Below, one piece after another: positions 35,014 to 44,897 of a stretch of DNA of 64,000 nt. The stretch is from Hyphomicrobiales bacterium (lineage in GTDB: Bacteria; Pseudomonadota; Alphaproteobacteria; Rhizobiales; Rhizobiaceae). The notes under the pieces were generated by a model. It worked only from the letters and a program-made list of their open reading frames with translations, was not told the DNA's origin and did not search any database. The translations under genes and the position numbers were made by a program. The stretch lies in NCBI GenBank assembly GCA_900472625.1, contig UCIT01000022.1:1-64000 (forward strand), given 5' to 3'. Numbering within the stretch: the stretch's first letter is position 1; every line of letters starts with the position of its first letter.

Positions 35014-35886
35014 ATGAACATGATAGCCAATCTCAACACAGACATCACGCCCGATGGTCCCGACTACGAGACCGTGCGCCAGGTGATCGAACTGATCACT
35101 GAGGATTATCGCGACCAGCCGTCGCTGGAGACCATTGCCGCGCGCCTCAACCAGTCGCCGACGCAGCTGCAGAAGACATTCACCCGCTGGGCCGGGCTGT
35201 CGCCGAAGGCCTTCCTGCAGGCGGTGACGCTCGATCATGCCAAGCGTCTGCTGCGCAAGGAAGAGCTGCCGCTGCTGGAAACGTCTCTGGAAGTCGGTCT
35301 CTCCGGCCCGAGCCGGCTGCACGACCTGTTCGTCACCCACGAGGCGATGTCGCCGGGCGAATGGAAGGCGCGCGGCGGCGGGCTGACGATCCGCTACGGC
35401 TTCCATCCATCGCCTTTCGGTATCGCGCTCGTCATGGTCACCGACCGCGGCCTTGCCGGCCTTGCCTTCAGCGATATCGGCGACGAGGGGGCCTGCCTCG
35501 AGGACATGACCTGCCGCTGGCCGAACGCGAAGTACATCGAGGACGTCAAGGCAACGGTCTCTTATGCTGAACGCATCTTCACGCCCGGCCGCTGGACCTC
35601 GGACCAGCCGCTGCGGGTGGTGCTGATCGGCACCGATTTCCAGGTTCAGGTGTGGGAAAGCCTGTTGAAGATTCCGTTCGGCAAGGCGGTCACCTACAGC
35701 GACATCGCCAGCGACATCGGCCGTCCTACGGCGATGCGGGCGGTGGGTGCGGCGGTCGGGGCGAACCCGATCTCCTTCGTGGTGCCGTGTCACCGGGCGC
35801 TTGGAAAGAGCGGCGCGCTGACGGGGTATCACTGGGGGCTGACGCGCAAGCGGGCGATGTTGGGATGGGAGTCGGCGCACGCTTGA
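35014..35886 (+). CDS. AraC-type HTH plus methylated-DNA cysteine methyltransferase (Ada-like)
   Basis: A 290-residue protein. The N-terminal AraC-like DNA-binding domain (about residues 15-115, with SLETIAARLNQSPTQLQKTF) is fused to an O6-alkylguanine-DNA methyltransferase domain. The acceptor Cys is in FVVPCHRALGKSG, preceded by AVTYSDIASDIGRP. It repairs alkylated DNA by suicidal transfer and may also regulate. It lacks the N-terminal Ada zinc domain with phosphotriester Cys. ATG 35014 follows AAGGAG at 7 bases; the earlier in-frame start lacks one. It follows nth and the DUF2244 gene, a small DNA repair neighbourhood. Confidence 0.92.
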   Translation: MNMIANLNTDITPDGPDYETVRQVIELITEDYRDQPSLETIAARLNQSPTQLQKTFTRWAGLSPKAFLQAVTLDHAKRLLRKEELPLLETSLEVGLSGPSRLHDLFVTHEAMSPGEWKARGGGLTIRYGFHPSPFGIALVMVTDRGLAGLAFSDIGDEGACLEDMTCRWPNAKYIEDVKATVSYAERIFTPGRWTSDQPLRVVLIGTDFQVQVWESLLKIPFGKAVTYSDIASDIGRPTAMRAVGAAVGANPISFVVPCHRALGKSGALTGYHWGLTRKRAMLGWESAHA

Positions 35887-35925
35887 GGGTGGTGTGTGGT
35901 GGTTATTAATATCAATAGTTTGCGG

Positions 35926-36081
35926 GTGTGGCCCCCTCATCCGCCTGCCGGCACCTTCTCCCCGTTGGGTAGAAGGGACTCGATGCGGACCGCTTGCGCC
36001 AACCTCCGCTTCTCCGCTACGGGGAGAAGGTGCCCGAAGGTTTCAGGTGCAACAAGTTGCACCGGGGATGAGGGGCCTCAC
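35926..36081. repeat. intergenic palindromic mosaic repeat (RIME-like)
   Basis: Begins GTGTGGCCCCCTCA, CCTGCCGGCACCTTCTCCCC and ends CGGGGAGAAGGTGCCC, then GGGGATGAGGGG, so the ends are inverted repeats. It shares its first block with the 19.13 kb copy. A perfect small hairpin, GGTGCAAC-AA-GTTGCACC (about 36046-36063), is inserted in the right arm, giving the mosaic structure. It lies between the MGMT gene and convergent PPK2. Confidence 0.75.
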
Positions 36082-36101
36082 CCGAAAACCTCTCTACAAA
36101 A

Positions 36102-37019
36102 TCAATACTTCGACGGAACGTATAATTCCGGCGGCAGGACCTTGCGCTCATAGTCTGGGTTGAAGACGCGCTCCGGCAGGGCGATTTCCTGGTGCGGGAC
36201 GTCCTCGTAGGGGAACTGCGATAGCAGGTGATCGATGCAGTTCAGGCGGGCGCGCTTCTTGTCGTTGCCTTCGACGATATGCCACGGGGCTTCCGGGATG
36301 TTGGTGCGAGCGAAGGTTTCTTCCTTTGCCTTGGTGTAGCCTTCCCAGCGGATGCGCGACTGCAGGTCCATCGGCGACAGCTTCCACTGCTTGAGCGGAT
36401 CGTGGATGCGCACGAGGAAGCGCATCTGCTGCTCCTCGTCGGTGATCGAGAACCAGTATTTGACGAGACGGATGCCGGAGCGGACGAGCATGCGTTCGAA
36501 CTCGGGTACGTCGTTGAAGAACTGCTCGACCTGATCCTCGTCGGCAAAGCCCATGACGCGCTCGACGCCGGAACGGTTGTACCAGGAGCGGTCGAACAGC
36601 ACGATCTCGCCGCCGGCCGGCAGATGCGGGACGTAGCGCTGGAAATACCATTGCGACTTCTCGCGGTCGGACGGCGCGGGGAGCGCCACGACGCGGGCGA
36701 CGCGCGGGTTGAGGCGCTGGGTGATGCGTTTGATGACGCCGCCCTTGCCGGCGGAATCGCGGCCTTCGAAAATGACGACGACCTTTTCCTTGTGATAGGT
36801 GACCCAATCCTGCAGACGGATCAACTCCGACTGCAGCGCGATCAGCGCGCGGAAATACTCGATGCGCGGCATGGAAGGCGGGTGCGCCTTGCGATAAATC
36901 TTGCGGATCTCTTCCGAGAGTGCCGGTTCGGAGAGCTCGAGCTCGTAATCCTCATCGAGCGTATCGGCCAGTTCGGCTTCGAGCCAGTCGTGAGAAGGCG
37001 TGCCGTTGGTATTGGTCAT
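36102..37019 (-). CDS. ppk2: polyphosphate kinase 2
   Basis: A 305-residue PPK2-family enzyme that transfers phosphate between polyphosphate and nucleoside diphosphates. Walker A is FEGRDSAGKGG; the lid and Walker B region has APSDREKSQWYFQRY and LFDRSWYNRSGVERVMGF. The one-domain length indicates class I. ATG 37019 (MTNTNGTPSH) was chosen since the upstream extension is basic and unlike the family. It stands alone, with about 250 bases upstream where I see no other gene. Confidence 0.95.
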   Translation of the reverse strand: MTNTNGTPSHDWLEAELADTLDEDYELELSEPALSEEIRKIYRKAHPPSMPRIEYFRALIALQSELIRLQDWVTYHKEKVVVIFEGRDSAGKGGVIKRITQRLNPRVARVVALPAPSDREKSQWYFQRYVPHLPAGGEIVLFDRSWYNRSGVERVMGFADEDQVEQFFNDVPEFERMLVRSGIRLVKYWFSITDEEQQMRFLVRIHDPLKQWKLSPMDLQSRIRWEGYTKAKEETFARTNIPEAPWHIVEGNDKKRARLNCIDHLLSQFPYEDVPHQEIALPERVFNPDYERKVLPPELYVPSKY

Positions 37020-37269
37020 CTCGAGTCCCTGTTCAGATGTCCGGGGGTCTTGGTCGCCGGAGCGGGTTTGGTCGCCATGCATCGCGCTTCGGACGCTGTC
37101 GCCATGAAGACTATCATGAAAACCGGCATGAAGAGGGCGACTCACGCCGCCAAATAAGCAGCGTCTCATGAAGGATATATGACGTAGCTGCAGGCACGGC
37201 CAAATCGCCGTCGAAAATCGACGGTGGCGCGCGGTGCAGCGGTCTTCGAGTGCGGACCGGAACGACGCC

Positions 37270-38574
37270 TCAGCTGACGGAGCGTGGGCGGGCGGCCTGC
37301 TTGACGTGGTCGTCGCTGTGCTTGCTGCGGATGCGCCGCACCGTCAGCCAGACGCCGAGGACGACGATCGGGACCGCCGCACCGGTCAATGTTTCCGGCG
37401 CTATCTCGATGCCGACGCCGTGTATCAGCTTGGCGAGATAGCCGACGAGACCAATGACGTAATAGGAGATGGCGGCGACGGACAGGCCTTCGACCGTCTG
37501 CTGCAGGCGCAGCTGCAGATGCGCGCGCTTGTCCATCGAGGCGAGGATCTCGGTGTTGAACTTCTGCAATTCGACATCGATCCAGCTGCGCAGCAGGGCG
37601 GTGGCGCGAGCGAGTTTGCGCGACAGGTCGGCCTGTCGCTCCTCGACCGACTGGCAGGTGCGCATGGCCGGCGCCAGGCGGCGCTGCAGGAAGGCCCCGA
37701 GCGTCTCGTTGCCGGGCAGCGCCTTCTCAGCCAGCATGGCGACGCGTTCGAGCACGATGTTGTAATAGGCGCGGCTGGCGCCGAAGCGGTAGAGGCTGAG
37801 CGCTGCATTGGCTTCCAGCTCGGCCGCCAGGCGGGTGATTTCCGACAGCAGGGCGTCGGCCTCGGCACGCGCATGCTGCTTCATGCCCTGGGTGATGGCG
37901 GTGAAGCTGTTTTCGATCTGGCGGATCTCGGGCGACAGCGTCTGGGCAAGGGGCAGGCCCATCATCGCCAGCGTCCGGTAGGTCTCGATGTCGAGCAGAC
38001 GCTGGGCCAGCATGCCGCGGGCGCCATCGGTCATGCCGTGGTCGAGCACCAGAAACTTGGTCAGGCCGTCGCCGTCCTGGCGGAAATCGGTAATGACGGT
38101 CGCCTGGCTGTCTGCGACCATGCTCTGACAGAGACTGGTCGGATCGAAATTGGCGATGACGTCGCCGACATCCTCGCTATCGGGACGGATCTCGATGCGC
38201 ACGCCTGATATGAAGGCGCCCGGAGCGGCGAAGGAGACACCGAAGGGGTTGATCGGGATTTCGGCGCCGAATTCGGCCAGCGCCGGCGTATCCCAGAAAT
38301 AGGTGGAGAATTCCGTGTGCCGCTCCCAGCGTAGCGTGCCATTGCCCCAGGTCATGGTGTGATGGCTGGTGTCGGCAGCCGGCGCCGGCACGCCCTGAGC
38401 GAGAGATAGGTCGGACAGCAGCGCCTGATCGGCGGCGAAGTTGGCTTCGGTCAGGAACGCGACCTGGAAGATGACGCGGGGCAGCGGAATGAGTGTGTAG
38501 GGGCGCGAGTGGATTTCGCCGAGCGCGCGGGCGCGGACATCGGCGACTGGAAAAGAAAAGCTGCGCTTCGACAA
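37270..38574 (-). CDS. DUF3422 family membrane-anchored protein
   Basis: A 434-residue protein of the DUF3422 family. The N-terminal EIHSRPYTLIPLPRVI is the family opening, then TWGNGTLRWERHTEFSTYFW. The central helical, probably coiled-coil part is about residues 200-340. Two C-terminal helices (AISYYVIGLVGYLAKLI and VPIVVLGVWLTVRRI) put it in the inner membrane, and the rest is probably cytoplasmic. Function is unknown. The only fitting start is TTG 38574, with a poor ribosome site, so the start is uncertain. Confidence 0.85.
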   Translation of the reverse strand: MSKRSFSFPVADVRARALGEIHSRPYTLIPLPRVIFQVAFLTEANFAADQALLSDLSLAQGVPAPAADTSHHTMTWGNGTLRWERHTEFSTYFWDTPALAEFGAEIPINPFGVSFAAPGAFISGVRIEIRPDSEDVGDVIANFDPTSLCQSMVADSQATVITDFRQDGDGLTKFLVLDHGMTDGARGMLAQRLLDIETYRTLAMMGLPLAQTLSPEIRQIENSFTAITQGMKQHARAEADALLSEITRLAAELEANAALSLYRFGASRAYYNIVLERVAMLAEKALPGNETLGAFLQRRLAPAMRTCQSVEERQADLSRKLARATALLRSWIDVELQKFNTEILASMDKRAHLQLRLQQTVEGLSVAAISYYVIGLVGYLAKLIHGVGIEIAPETLTGAAVPIVVLGVWLTVRRIRSKHSDDHVKQAARPRSVS

Positions 38575-38714
38575 ATGATGTGCCCCCGACTGTGCCCCGT
38601 CGGCCAGTTCTTCATCTGGCTATTATCAAATGATTTTGCGTCCGCGACGTGGCGGTTTGACGCATAACGGCTGGAGAGCGGGATTTTATCCGCTCTCGTG
38701 TCGTCGAATGACGG

Positions 38715-39128
38715 TCAGCTCTGCGCCGCGAACGGCCAGCGGGTTACCCTGCCGGCAAACAGCGCCCACCAGACGATCGCCGGCTGAAGGGCAAGCCTCG
38801 GCAGGTGATACCACCAGCCCAAGGTCGCGGTCGCCGAGCCGAGGTCGTGGATCGCATGCTTGATGTTGGCCGGGAAGACGCAGACCGCGTAGATGGCCAG
38901 ACAGATGCCGGCGACGCGGCGGAAGCGGCGCGTCATCAGTCCGATGGCGCCTGCTATCTCGCATATCCCGGTCAGGGCGATAATGGTGGCCGGAAAGGGG
39001 ACCCAGTCAGGGGTGATTAAGAGGAACGCGTCGGCGAAAAGCACGTGTGCTAGGCCGGCGAGGGCGTAAAGAGCGACCAAGGCATATCTGCCGATCCGGC
39101 CCTCGGTCGTCTCCGTGCATTGGGTCAT
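38715..39128 (-). CDS. DoxX family membrane protein
   Basis: A 137-residue four-helix protein of the DoxX family. It has GRYALVALYALAGLAHVLF, then a GICEIAGAIGLM helix and ICLAIYAVCVFPANIKHAI, typical of the DoxX-like YphA branch. ATG 39128 was preferred to TTG 39131. Related small DoxX proteins accompany redox enzymes, but no partner is adjacent. It lies 70 bases downstream of the SorC regulator on the same strand and may be co-transcribed. Confidence 0.85.
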   Translation of the reverse strand: MTQCTETTEGRIGRYALVALYALAGLAHVLFADAFLLITPDWVPFPATIIALTGICEIAGAIGLMTRRFRRVAGICLAIYAVCVFPANIKHAIHDLGSATATLGWWYHLPRLALQPAIVWWALFAGRVTRWPFAAQS

Positions 39129-39198
39129 CAAGCCTATACGTGGACGAACTGCCGCCGGATGATGCGCCGGCCTCAGATGACGCCGATGTGACCGGTCG

Positions 39199-40182
39199 TC
39201 AGGCTGCGTCAGCCAGCTCCAGCAAAGCCCTGGCGGCGCTTTCGTCTGTGATTAGCGTGTTGCAGCCGATGCGCTTGATGGTGGCGCTGATGGCGATGGC
39301 TCGGTGGGCGCCGCCGGAAGAGAGCACGATGTGCTTCGCCTTCTTCAGCGTGTCGAGATCGACCGACATGACGCGGCTGTTGATCGAGTGGTCGACCGTG
39401 TTGCCGTCCTTGTCGAGGAAGTTGAACATGGTGTCACAGACGCAGCCGGCGTCGATCAGTTCCTGCAGTTCGGCCTTGGAAATCCAGCCTTCCGACAGCG
39501 ATGTCGAATGCGGGCCGATATCGCCGCAGCTTACGATGGCAAGATCGAGCGTTTCGGCAAGGCGGTAGATGGCGTCGAGGCCACATTTCTCGATCAGGTT
39601 GCGCTTGGTCTCGGTGGAATCGACCAGCAGCGGTGCCAGGAACATGTAGCACTCGGCCCCGAGCTGGCTTGCCAGCCGCCAGGTGTAGTCGATCGGGTTG
39701 GTCTGGTGGACGGCAACGATGCCGCCGAGCAGCGAGACGACCTTGCAGTTGTCGCGCCGCGGCGGGCGGAAGCTCGACAGCGACGCGGTCATCGTGCGGC
39801 CCCAGCCGACGCCGATGGTATAGTTGTCGGGTATGGCTTCAGAGAGGAACTGGCCAAGCGCCAGACCGACGCTCTTCGCCAGCGCGTTGGCATCGCTGCT
39901 GACCGGCGCCGGCACGACAATGGCTTCGTCCAGCCCATAGGCACGCTCGAGCTTCACCGACAGCTCGACGCAATCGCCGATCGAATCATTGATCCAGATC
40001 TGCACCTCGCTGCGCTTCATCGCCTCGTCGAGCAGGCGGATGACGGTGGTGCGGCTGATGCCGAGCTGCTCGGCGACATCTTTCTGCGTCAATCCCTGGT
40101 TATAATAGAGCCAGGCCGCGCGCAGTCGGAGGGAGGAGGCTTCCGAATAAGCGGTGTGCGTGCCGCGTTTGAGCTTGACCAC
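39199..40182 (-). CDS. SorC-family sugar-binding transcriptional regulator
   Basis: A 327-residue regulator. The N-terminal HTH is RAAWLYYNQGLTQKDVAEQLGISRTTVIRLL. The effector domain has GVGWGRTMTA, VVSLLGGIVAV, IVSCGDIGP and a C-terminal IGCNTLITDESAA. It starts with GTG 40182, behind a strong GAGGAGGAG ribosome site. It is divergent from transaldolase, with a 449-base gap that holds TGTCA-type inverted repeats. SorC proteins bind phosphosugars, so control of the tal gene is plausible. The family also includes the erythritol regulator EryD. Confidence 0.9.
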   Translation of the reverse strand: MVKLKRGTHTAYSEASSLRLRAAWLYYNQGLTQKDVAEQLGISRTTVIRLLDEAMKRSEVQIWINDSIGDCVELSVKLERAYGLDEAIVVPAPVSSDANALAKSVGLALGQFLSEAIPDNYTIGVGWGRTMTASLSSFRPPRRDNCKVVSLLGGIVAVHQTNPIDYTWRLASQLGAECYMFLAPLLVDSTETKRNLIEKCGLDAIYRLAETLDLAIVSCGDIGPHSTSLSEGWISKAELQELIDAGCVCDTMFNFLDKDGNTVDHSINSRVMSVDLDTLKKAKHIVLSSGGAHRAIAISATIKRIGCNTLITDESAARALLELADAA

Positions 40183-40290
40183 ATCTCCTCCTCAGCGAAT
40201 TGCGCCCTATTTTCGTCTTCGACGCAGGGCAGGGGCTTGAACCGCAACCATTTTCCGGCGGCGCCTTGAAGTCTGCGATAATGACGGGTG

Positions 40291-40354
40291 TGACACTTAT
40301 GTCAATTGAAATGCACAAATGTCCTTGACATAGTGCGGTCGGAATAGTGATAGT
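40291..40354 (+). promoter_or_regulatory. tal promoter with TGTCA-type inverted repeats
   Basis: TTGACA (40325-40330) and GATAGT (40349-40354) with 18 bases between form a plausible promoter. Two inverted repeats surround it: TGACA-CTTA-TGTCA (40291-40304) and ATGTC-CTT-GACAT (40319-40331), the second covering the -35 box. Four related half-sites within 41 bases suggest binding by an oligomeric regulator, most simply the divergent SorC protein. Confidence 0.6.
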
Positions 40355-40360
40355 CTTGCC

Positions 40361-40631
40361 AATAGTCGCTCCCTCCCTTCGAGGAGGCCCGTTCGAGGAG
40401 GCAATGTGCGGGCATATGGGTCGTCACGACACGCTTTGGCGCTGCGGGCTGATGAAGCCCGGCGAGGCGCCTTGCCGATTGGCGATGCCGGAACGACGAT
40501 ACCTTCACCAGCGTTTATGGCCTATCGTTGAGAGACGGCCGACATTCACCGTACGGACGCTTCCGTAGATCACCTCTTTGCCGGTCGGCAAACGCCCCGG
40601 TCCGCAGCTCAAGTCAGAAGGACACTCGATC
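40361..40631 (+). other. long structured leader of transaldolase
   Basis: If the promoter at 40325-40354 is used, the tal mRNA has a leader of about 270 bases. It holds a CCTCC run near 40373 facing two GAGGAGG copies (about 40381 and 40396), each preceded by TTCGA. A hairpin CGGGCT-GATGA-AGCCCG lies near 40444-40460. A 60-codon-class frame starts at ATG 40403 within GAGGAGGCAATG. I recognise no known riboswitch. It could be a regulated leader or an unannotated small peptide gene. Confidence 0.35.
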
Positions 40632-41597
40632 ATGACATCCAAGCTTGACCAACTCCGCGAGATTACCACCGTCGTTGCCGACACCGGTGACATCGAAGCC
40701 GTAGCCCGCCTGAAGCCGGTGGATTGCACCACCAACCCGAGCATCGTTCTCAAGGCACTCGGCACGCCGATGTTCGCCGATGCGATCAAGGAAGCCGTTG
40801 CCTGGGGCAAGAAGCAGGGCGGCAATTCCGACGCTGTCGCGGCTGCCGTTGCCGACCGCCTCGCCATCTCCGTCGGCGCTGCGCTGTCGAAGCTCGTTCC
40901 CGGCCGCGTCTCGACCGAAGTCGATGCCGACCTGTCGTTCGACACCAAGGCATCGGTCGAAAAGGCGCATGGCATCATCGCCGGCTACAAGGAACGCGGC
41001 ATCGAGAAGGATCGCATCCTGATCAAGCTCGCATCGACCTGGGAAGGCATTCGCGCCGCTGAGATCCTGCAGAAGGAAGGCATTGACTGCAATCTGACGC
41101 TGCTGTTCTCGCAGGCCCAGGCGATCGCTTGCGCCGATGCCAAGGCCTTCCTGATCTCGCCCTTCGTCGGTCGTATCCTCGACTGGTACAAGAAGTCGAC
41201 CGGCAAGGACTACACGCCTGAGGAAGATCCGGGCGTTCTGTCGGTTCGCGAAATCTACAACTACTACAAGGCCAATGACATCAAGACGATCGTCATGGGC
41301 GCCTCGTTCCGCAGCGCTGGCGAGATCGAAGCGCTGGCCGGTTGCGACCGCCTGACGATCGCGCCGAACCTGCTCGACGAACTGGCCAAGGACGAAGGCA
41401 AGCTCGAGCGCAAGCTGTCGCCTGAGGTTATCAAGCCGGTCTCCAAGATCGCCGTCGATGAGAAGACCTTCCGCTGGATGATGAACGAAGATGCGATGGC
41501 GACCGAAAAGCTCGCCGAAGGCATCCGCGCCTTCGCCAAGGATCTCGGTATCCTGCGCACGATGGTCACGAAGGAACTGCAGCTCGCCGCCGCTTAA
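40632..41597 (+). CDS. tal: transaldolase
   Basis: A 321-residue transaldolase (TalB type, about the same length). It moves a three-carbon dihydroxyacetone unit between sedoheptulose-7-phosphate and glyceraldehyde-3-phosphate in the pentose phosphate pathway. Family segments are [16 protein letters not shown] with the acidic Asp region, [17 protein letters not shown] with the Schiff-base Lys, [11 protein letters not shown], and [16 protein letters not shown] 40632 ([15 protein letters not shown]) matches the usual start. It is monocistronic, with its own terminator. Confidence 0.96.
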   Translation: MTSKLDQLREITTVVADTGDIEAVARLKPVDCTTNPSIVLKALGTPMFADAIKEAVAWGKKQGGNSDAVAAAVADRLAISVGAALSKLVPGRVSTEVDADLSFDTKASVEKAHGIIAGYKERGIEKDRILIKLASTWEGIRAAEILQKEGIDCNLTLLFSQAQAIACADAKAFLISPFVGRILDWYKKSTGKDYTPEEDPGVLSVREIYNYYKANDIKTIVMGASFRSAGEIEALAGCDRLTIAPNLLDELAKDEGKLERKLSPEVIKPVSKIAVDEKTFRWMMNEDAMATEKLAEGIRAFAKDLGILRTMVTKELQLAAA

Positions 41598-41622
41598 GGC
41601 TTTGCGGGTGATTTGATCTGGA

Positions 41623-41650
41623 AGGCGGTGCCGGTGGCGCCGCCTTTTTC
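41623..41650 (+). terminator. tal terminator
   Basis: AAGGCGGTGCC pairs with GGCGCCGCCTT (one T-G wobble), closing a 3-base loop, and is followed by TTT. The stem starts 26 bases after the tal stop. Strong intrinsic terminator. Confidence 0.88.
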
Positions 41651-41749
41651 GTTCCCGCAAATGTTACGCCGCGTCTTGGGTTTCAGGCGCGTTGGAAGAT
41701 TTCCGATTCGTGATCTGGCACGCGCGGCAGAGCTTCGTCCGGCCGATGG

Positions 41750-42457
41750 TCAATGGCCGGCGGCGGGTGCCGCTTCGGGGGCGGCTGCTTCCGCCGGTGC
41801 GGCGCCGTGCTCACCCGCCGGCTTTTCCGCCTTGCCCTTCGGCTTCTCCGATTTGCCTTCCCCACCCTCGGTCGCGGCGACCGCGATGGGATCGATACAG
41901 TCGGATACGTCCTTGAAGGACGCATTCAGCGTGGTGATCTCGTCCTCCGGCAGGTCGACGCGCTCGCCGAAGAACAAGCCGTTGGCGGCCGCCGTTCCGT
42001 CATAATAGCGTGCCGTGAAGGTCTTGCTGCCCTCGATGCTCTCGATGAGAGGATCGGGGTGCGGGATAAAGACGACGTCGGCGCCGATCGCGCGGCCTCG
42101 GATGTCGGACCGCAAGGTCGGCCCGTTGGCGTCCAGCACCACCACCTGCACCAGGTCAGGTTTTTGTGCTTCGTACACAGCCTTGGCCACCCGCAATGCC
42201 GTCTTGACGCGGGTCATCCCGTCGGTCGGCTCCGTCTTGATATACTTACGGATCCAGGTTTTCTTCTGCTTCTTGATGGTGACGAGGTTGACGTCGGTGC
42301 ACGCGGCGCCGTTCACGGTCTCCGCGGGAGCACCGAGTATCGCTTCCTTGCCCATATACAGTGCTGCGCCGCCGGAAACGCCCCCAAGGAGGGCAATTCC
42401 GCCGACAATCAGAACCAGTTTCCGGGAAGGCCGGAAGATGCGCAGTAAGGCCTTCAC
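41750..42457 (-). CDS. unknown membrane-anchored protein with low-complexity tail
   Basis: About 235 residues, family not recognised. One N-terminal helix (residues 12-38, LVLIVGGIALLGGVSGGAALY) probably anchors it with the rest in the periplasm. The middle has KKQKKTWIRKYIKTEPTDG, VQVVVLDANGPTLRSDIRGRAIGADVVFIPHPD and ARYYDGTAAANGLFFGE. The last 40 residues are Ala, Glu, Pro, Gly and Lys only, a disordered tail. GTG 42457 has GGAG 8 bases before it; TTG 42487 is the alternative. The tail overlaps no other gene. It shares no operon with its neighbours. Confidence 0.7.
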   Translation of the reverse strand: MKALLRIFRPSRKLVLIVGGIALLGGVSGGAALYMGKEAILGAPAETVNGAACTDVNLVTIKKQKKTWIRKYIKTEPTDGMTRVKTALRVAKAVYEAQKPDLVQVVVLDANGPTLRSDIRGRAIGADVVFIPHPDPLIESIEGSKTFTARYYDGTAAANGLFFGERVDLPEDEITTLNASFKDVSDCIDPIAVAATEGGEGKSEKPKGKAEKPAGEHGAAPAEAAAPEAAPAAGH

Positions 42458-42635
42458 GCCAACTGCTCCGCCATCAAGTAACTCCAACGCAACAAACTGG
42501 TTTCGACGCTAGAGAAATGACGTTTCGGAATACTTAAATAGAGCGAATAAGTTTGTGCCAGTCAGGGACTTATCCCAAAAAAGGTCCCGCCGGTGCATGC
42601 TTGCAATAGCGCCGGCCGCCATGCTCTAACGTGAC

Positions 42636-43544
42636 ATGGCCTTCACGCTTCGCCAGATCCAGTATTTCATCGCGGTGGCCGAGCAAGGCTCGATCACGCG
42701 GGCCGCGCAGAACCTGTCGATCTCGCAATCCTCGGTTACGGAGGCGCTGAAGGAACTGGAAACCGATCTCGGCGTCGAGCTCTTCGACCGCCACCCGCGC
42801 GGTTTGACGATCACCCATAACGGCCACCAGTTCCTGCGCCATGCAACCAAGATTCTCTCGAGCGTTTCCGACGCCCGCACCAGCTTTTCCGGCAACAAGA
42901 ACGAACTGTCGGGCAAGCTCAACATCGGCGTCACCTCGCTGGTTGCCGGCTACGTGCTGTCAGACCTGCTCGCTCGCTACCGCCGCGCCTGCCCCGGCGT
43001 CGAGGTCTCGGCGATCGAGGACAATGGCGGATATCTCGAGCATCTGCTTGTCGGCGGCGAACTCGACGTCGCGGTCATGGTCATATCCAACCTGCGCGAC
43101 CGCATGGCGCTGCAGGCCGAGATCCTCGAAACCTCGCCCTATCGCCTGTGGCTCCCCATGGGCCACCCGCTCGTTTCCGCCGACATCATCTCGATCGCCG
43201 ACATTGCCCGCGAACCGCTGATCATGCTGACGGTCGACGAAATCGAGGAGAACACCGGCAAGCTGCTCTCGGCGCTCGGCGCCCGTCCGCATGTCGCCTT
43301 CCGCACCCGCTCGGTCGAGGCGGTGCGCAGCCTGGTCGCCACAGGCGCCGGCGTGGCGCTTCTGCCCGATCTCGTCTACCGCCCCTGGTCGCTGGAAGGC
43401 GACCGCATCGAAAGCCGCGACGTCTCCGGCGCGCTGCCCGTCGTGCAGGTCGGCATGGTCTGGCGCAAGGGCTCCAGCCTGCCGCAGGCGGCGCGCGATT
43501 TCGTCGGCATTGCCGAGGCGATGCGCTCGGGACGCCCGCGCTAA
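42636..43544 (+). CDS. LysR-family regulator of the polyamine operon
   Basis: A 302-residue LysR regulator. The N-terminal winged HTH reads LRQIQYFIAVAEQGSITRAAQNLSISQSSVTEALKELE, followed by the two-lobed effector domain beginning at LNIGVTSLVAGYVL. It lies upstream in the same direction as the binding protein, ATPase, permease and aldehyde dehydrogenase genes, so it likely responds to a polyamine-related ligand. E. coli uses the unrelated GntR/MocR-type YdcR at this position. A palindromic repeat follows its stop codon. Confidence 0.9.
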   Translation: MAFTLRQIQYFIAVAEQGSITRAAQNLSISQSSVTEALKELETDLGVELFDRHPRGLTITHNGHQFLRHATKILSSVSDARTSFSGNKNELSGKLNIGVTSLVAGYVLSDLLARYRRACPGVEVSAIEDNGGYLEHLLVGGELDVAVMVISNLRDRMALQAEILETSPYRLWLPMGHPLVSADIISIADIAREPLIMLTVDEIEENTGKLLSALGARPHVAFRTRSVEAVRSLVATGAGVALLPDLVYRPWSLEGDRIESRDVSGALPVVQVGMVWRKGSSLPQAARDFVGIAEAMRSGRPR

Positions 43545-43590
43545 GCATGAGCCCGAAAAGTGTGAAGCGGTTTTCGGACAAGCTCATGCT
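43544..43590. repeat. dispersed palindromic repeat
   Basis: Outer arms AGCATGAGC (43544-43552) and GCTCATGCT (43582-43590) enclose inner arms CCGAAAA and TTTTCGG, so the whole folds into one long hairpin. The core GAAAAGTGTGAAGCGGTTTT matches, in inverse orientation, the second module of the repeat at 33.5 kb. It starts at the LysR stop codon and may end that transcript. Confidence 0.7.
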
Positions 43591-43718
43591 CAGATAAGCT
43601 ATCGGAAAAACCGATACCGCCATTCTGATAAATGAATTTGCGAAAGCGGCTTTTTCGCGTCACCTTTTCTACCGGGAACAAAACGCCACGAAGTGGCACC
43701 TAAACCGGGAGACATCAG

Positions 43719-44876
<1,158 letters not shown>

Positions 44877-44897
44877 GCTCGCTCCGGAGCGTGTGAT

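Noticed and set aside
35926..36081. CRISPR-like repeats or an insertion sequence
   Set aside because: Repeats are inverted and mosaic, not evenly spaced direct repeats. No cas or transposase gene is present in the window.
37020..37269. Possible gene in the 250-base gap between PPK2 and DUF3422
   Set aside because: Frames are short, basic and without a ribosome site. I see only a small hairpin near 37211-37232 (CGTCGAAAATCGACG) and a likely PPK2 promoter region.
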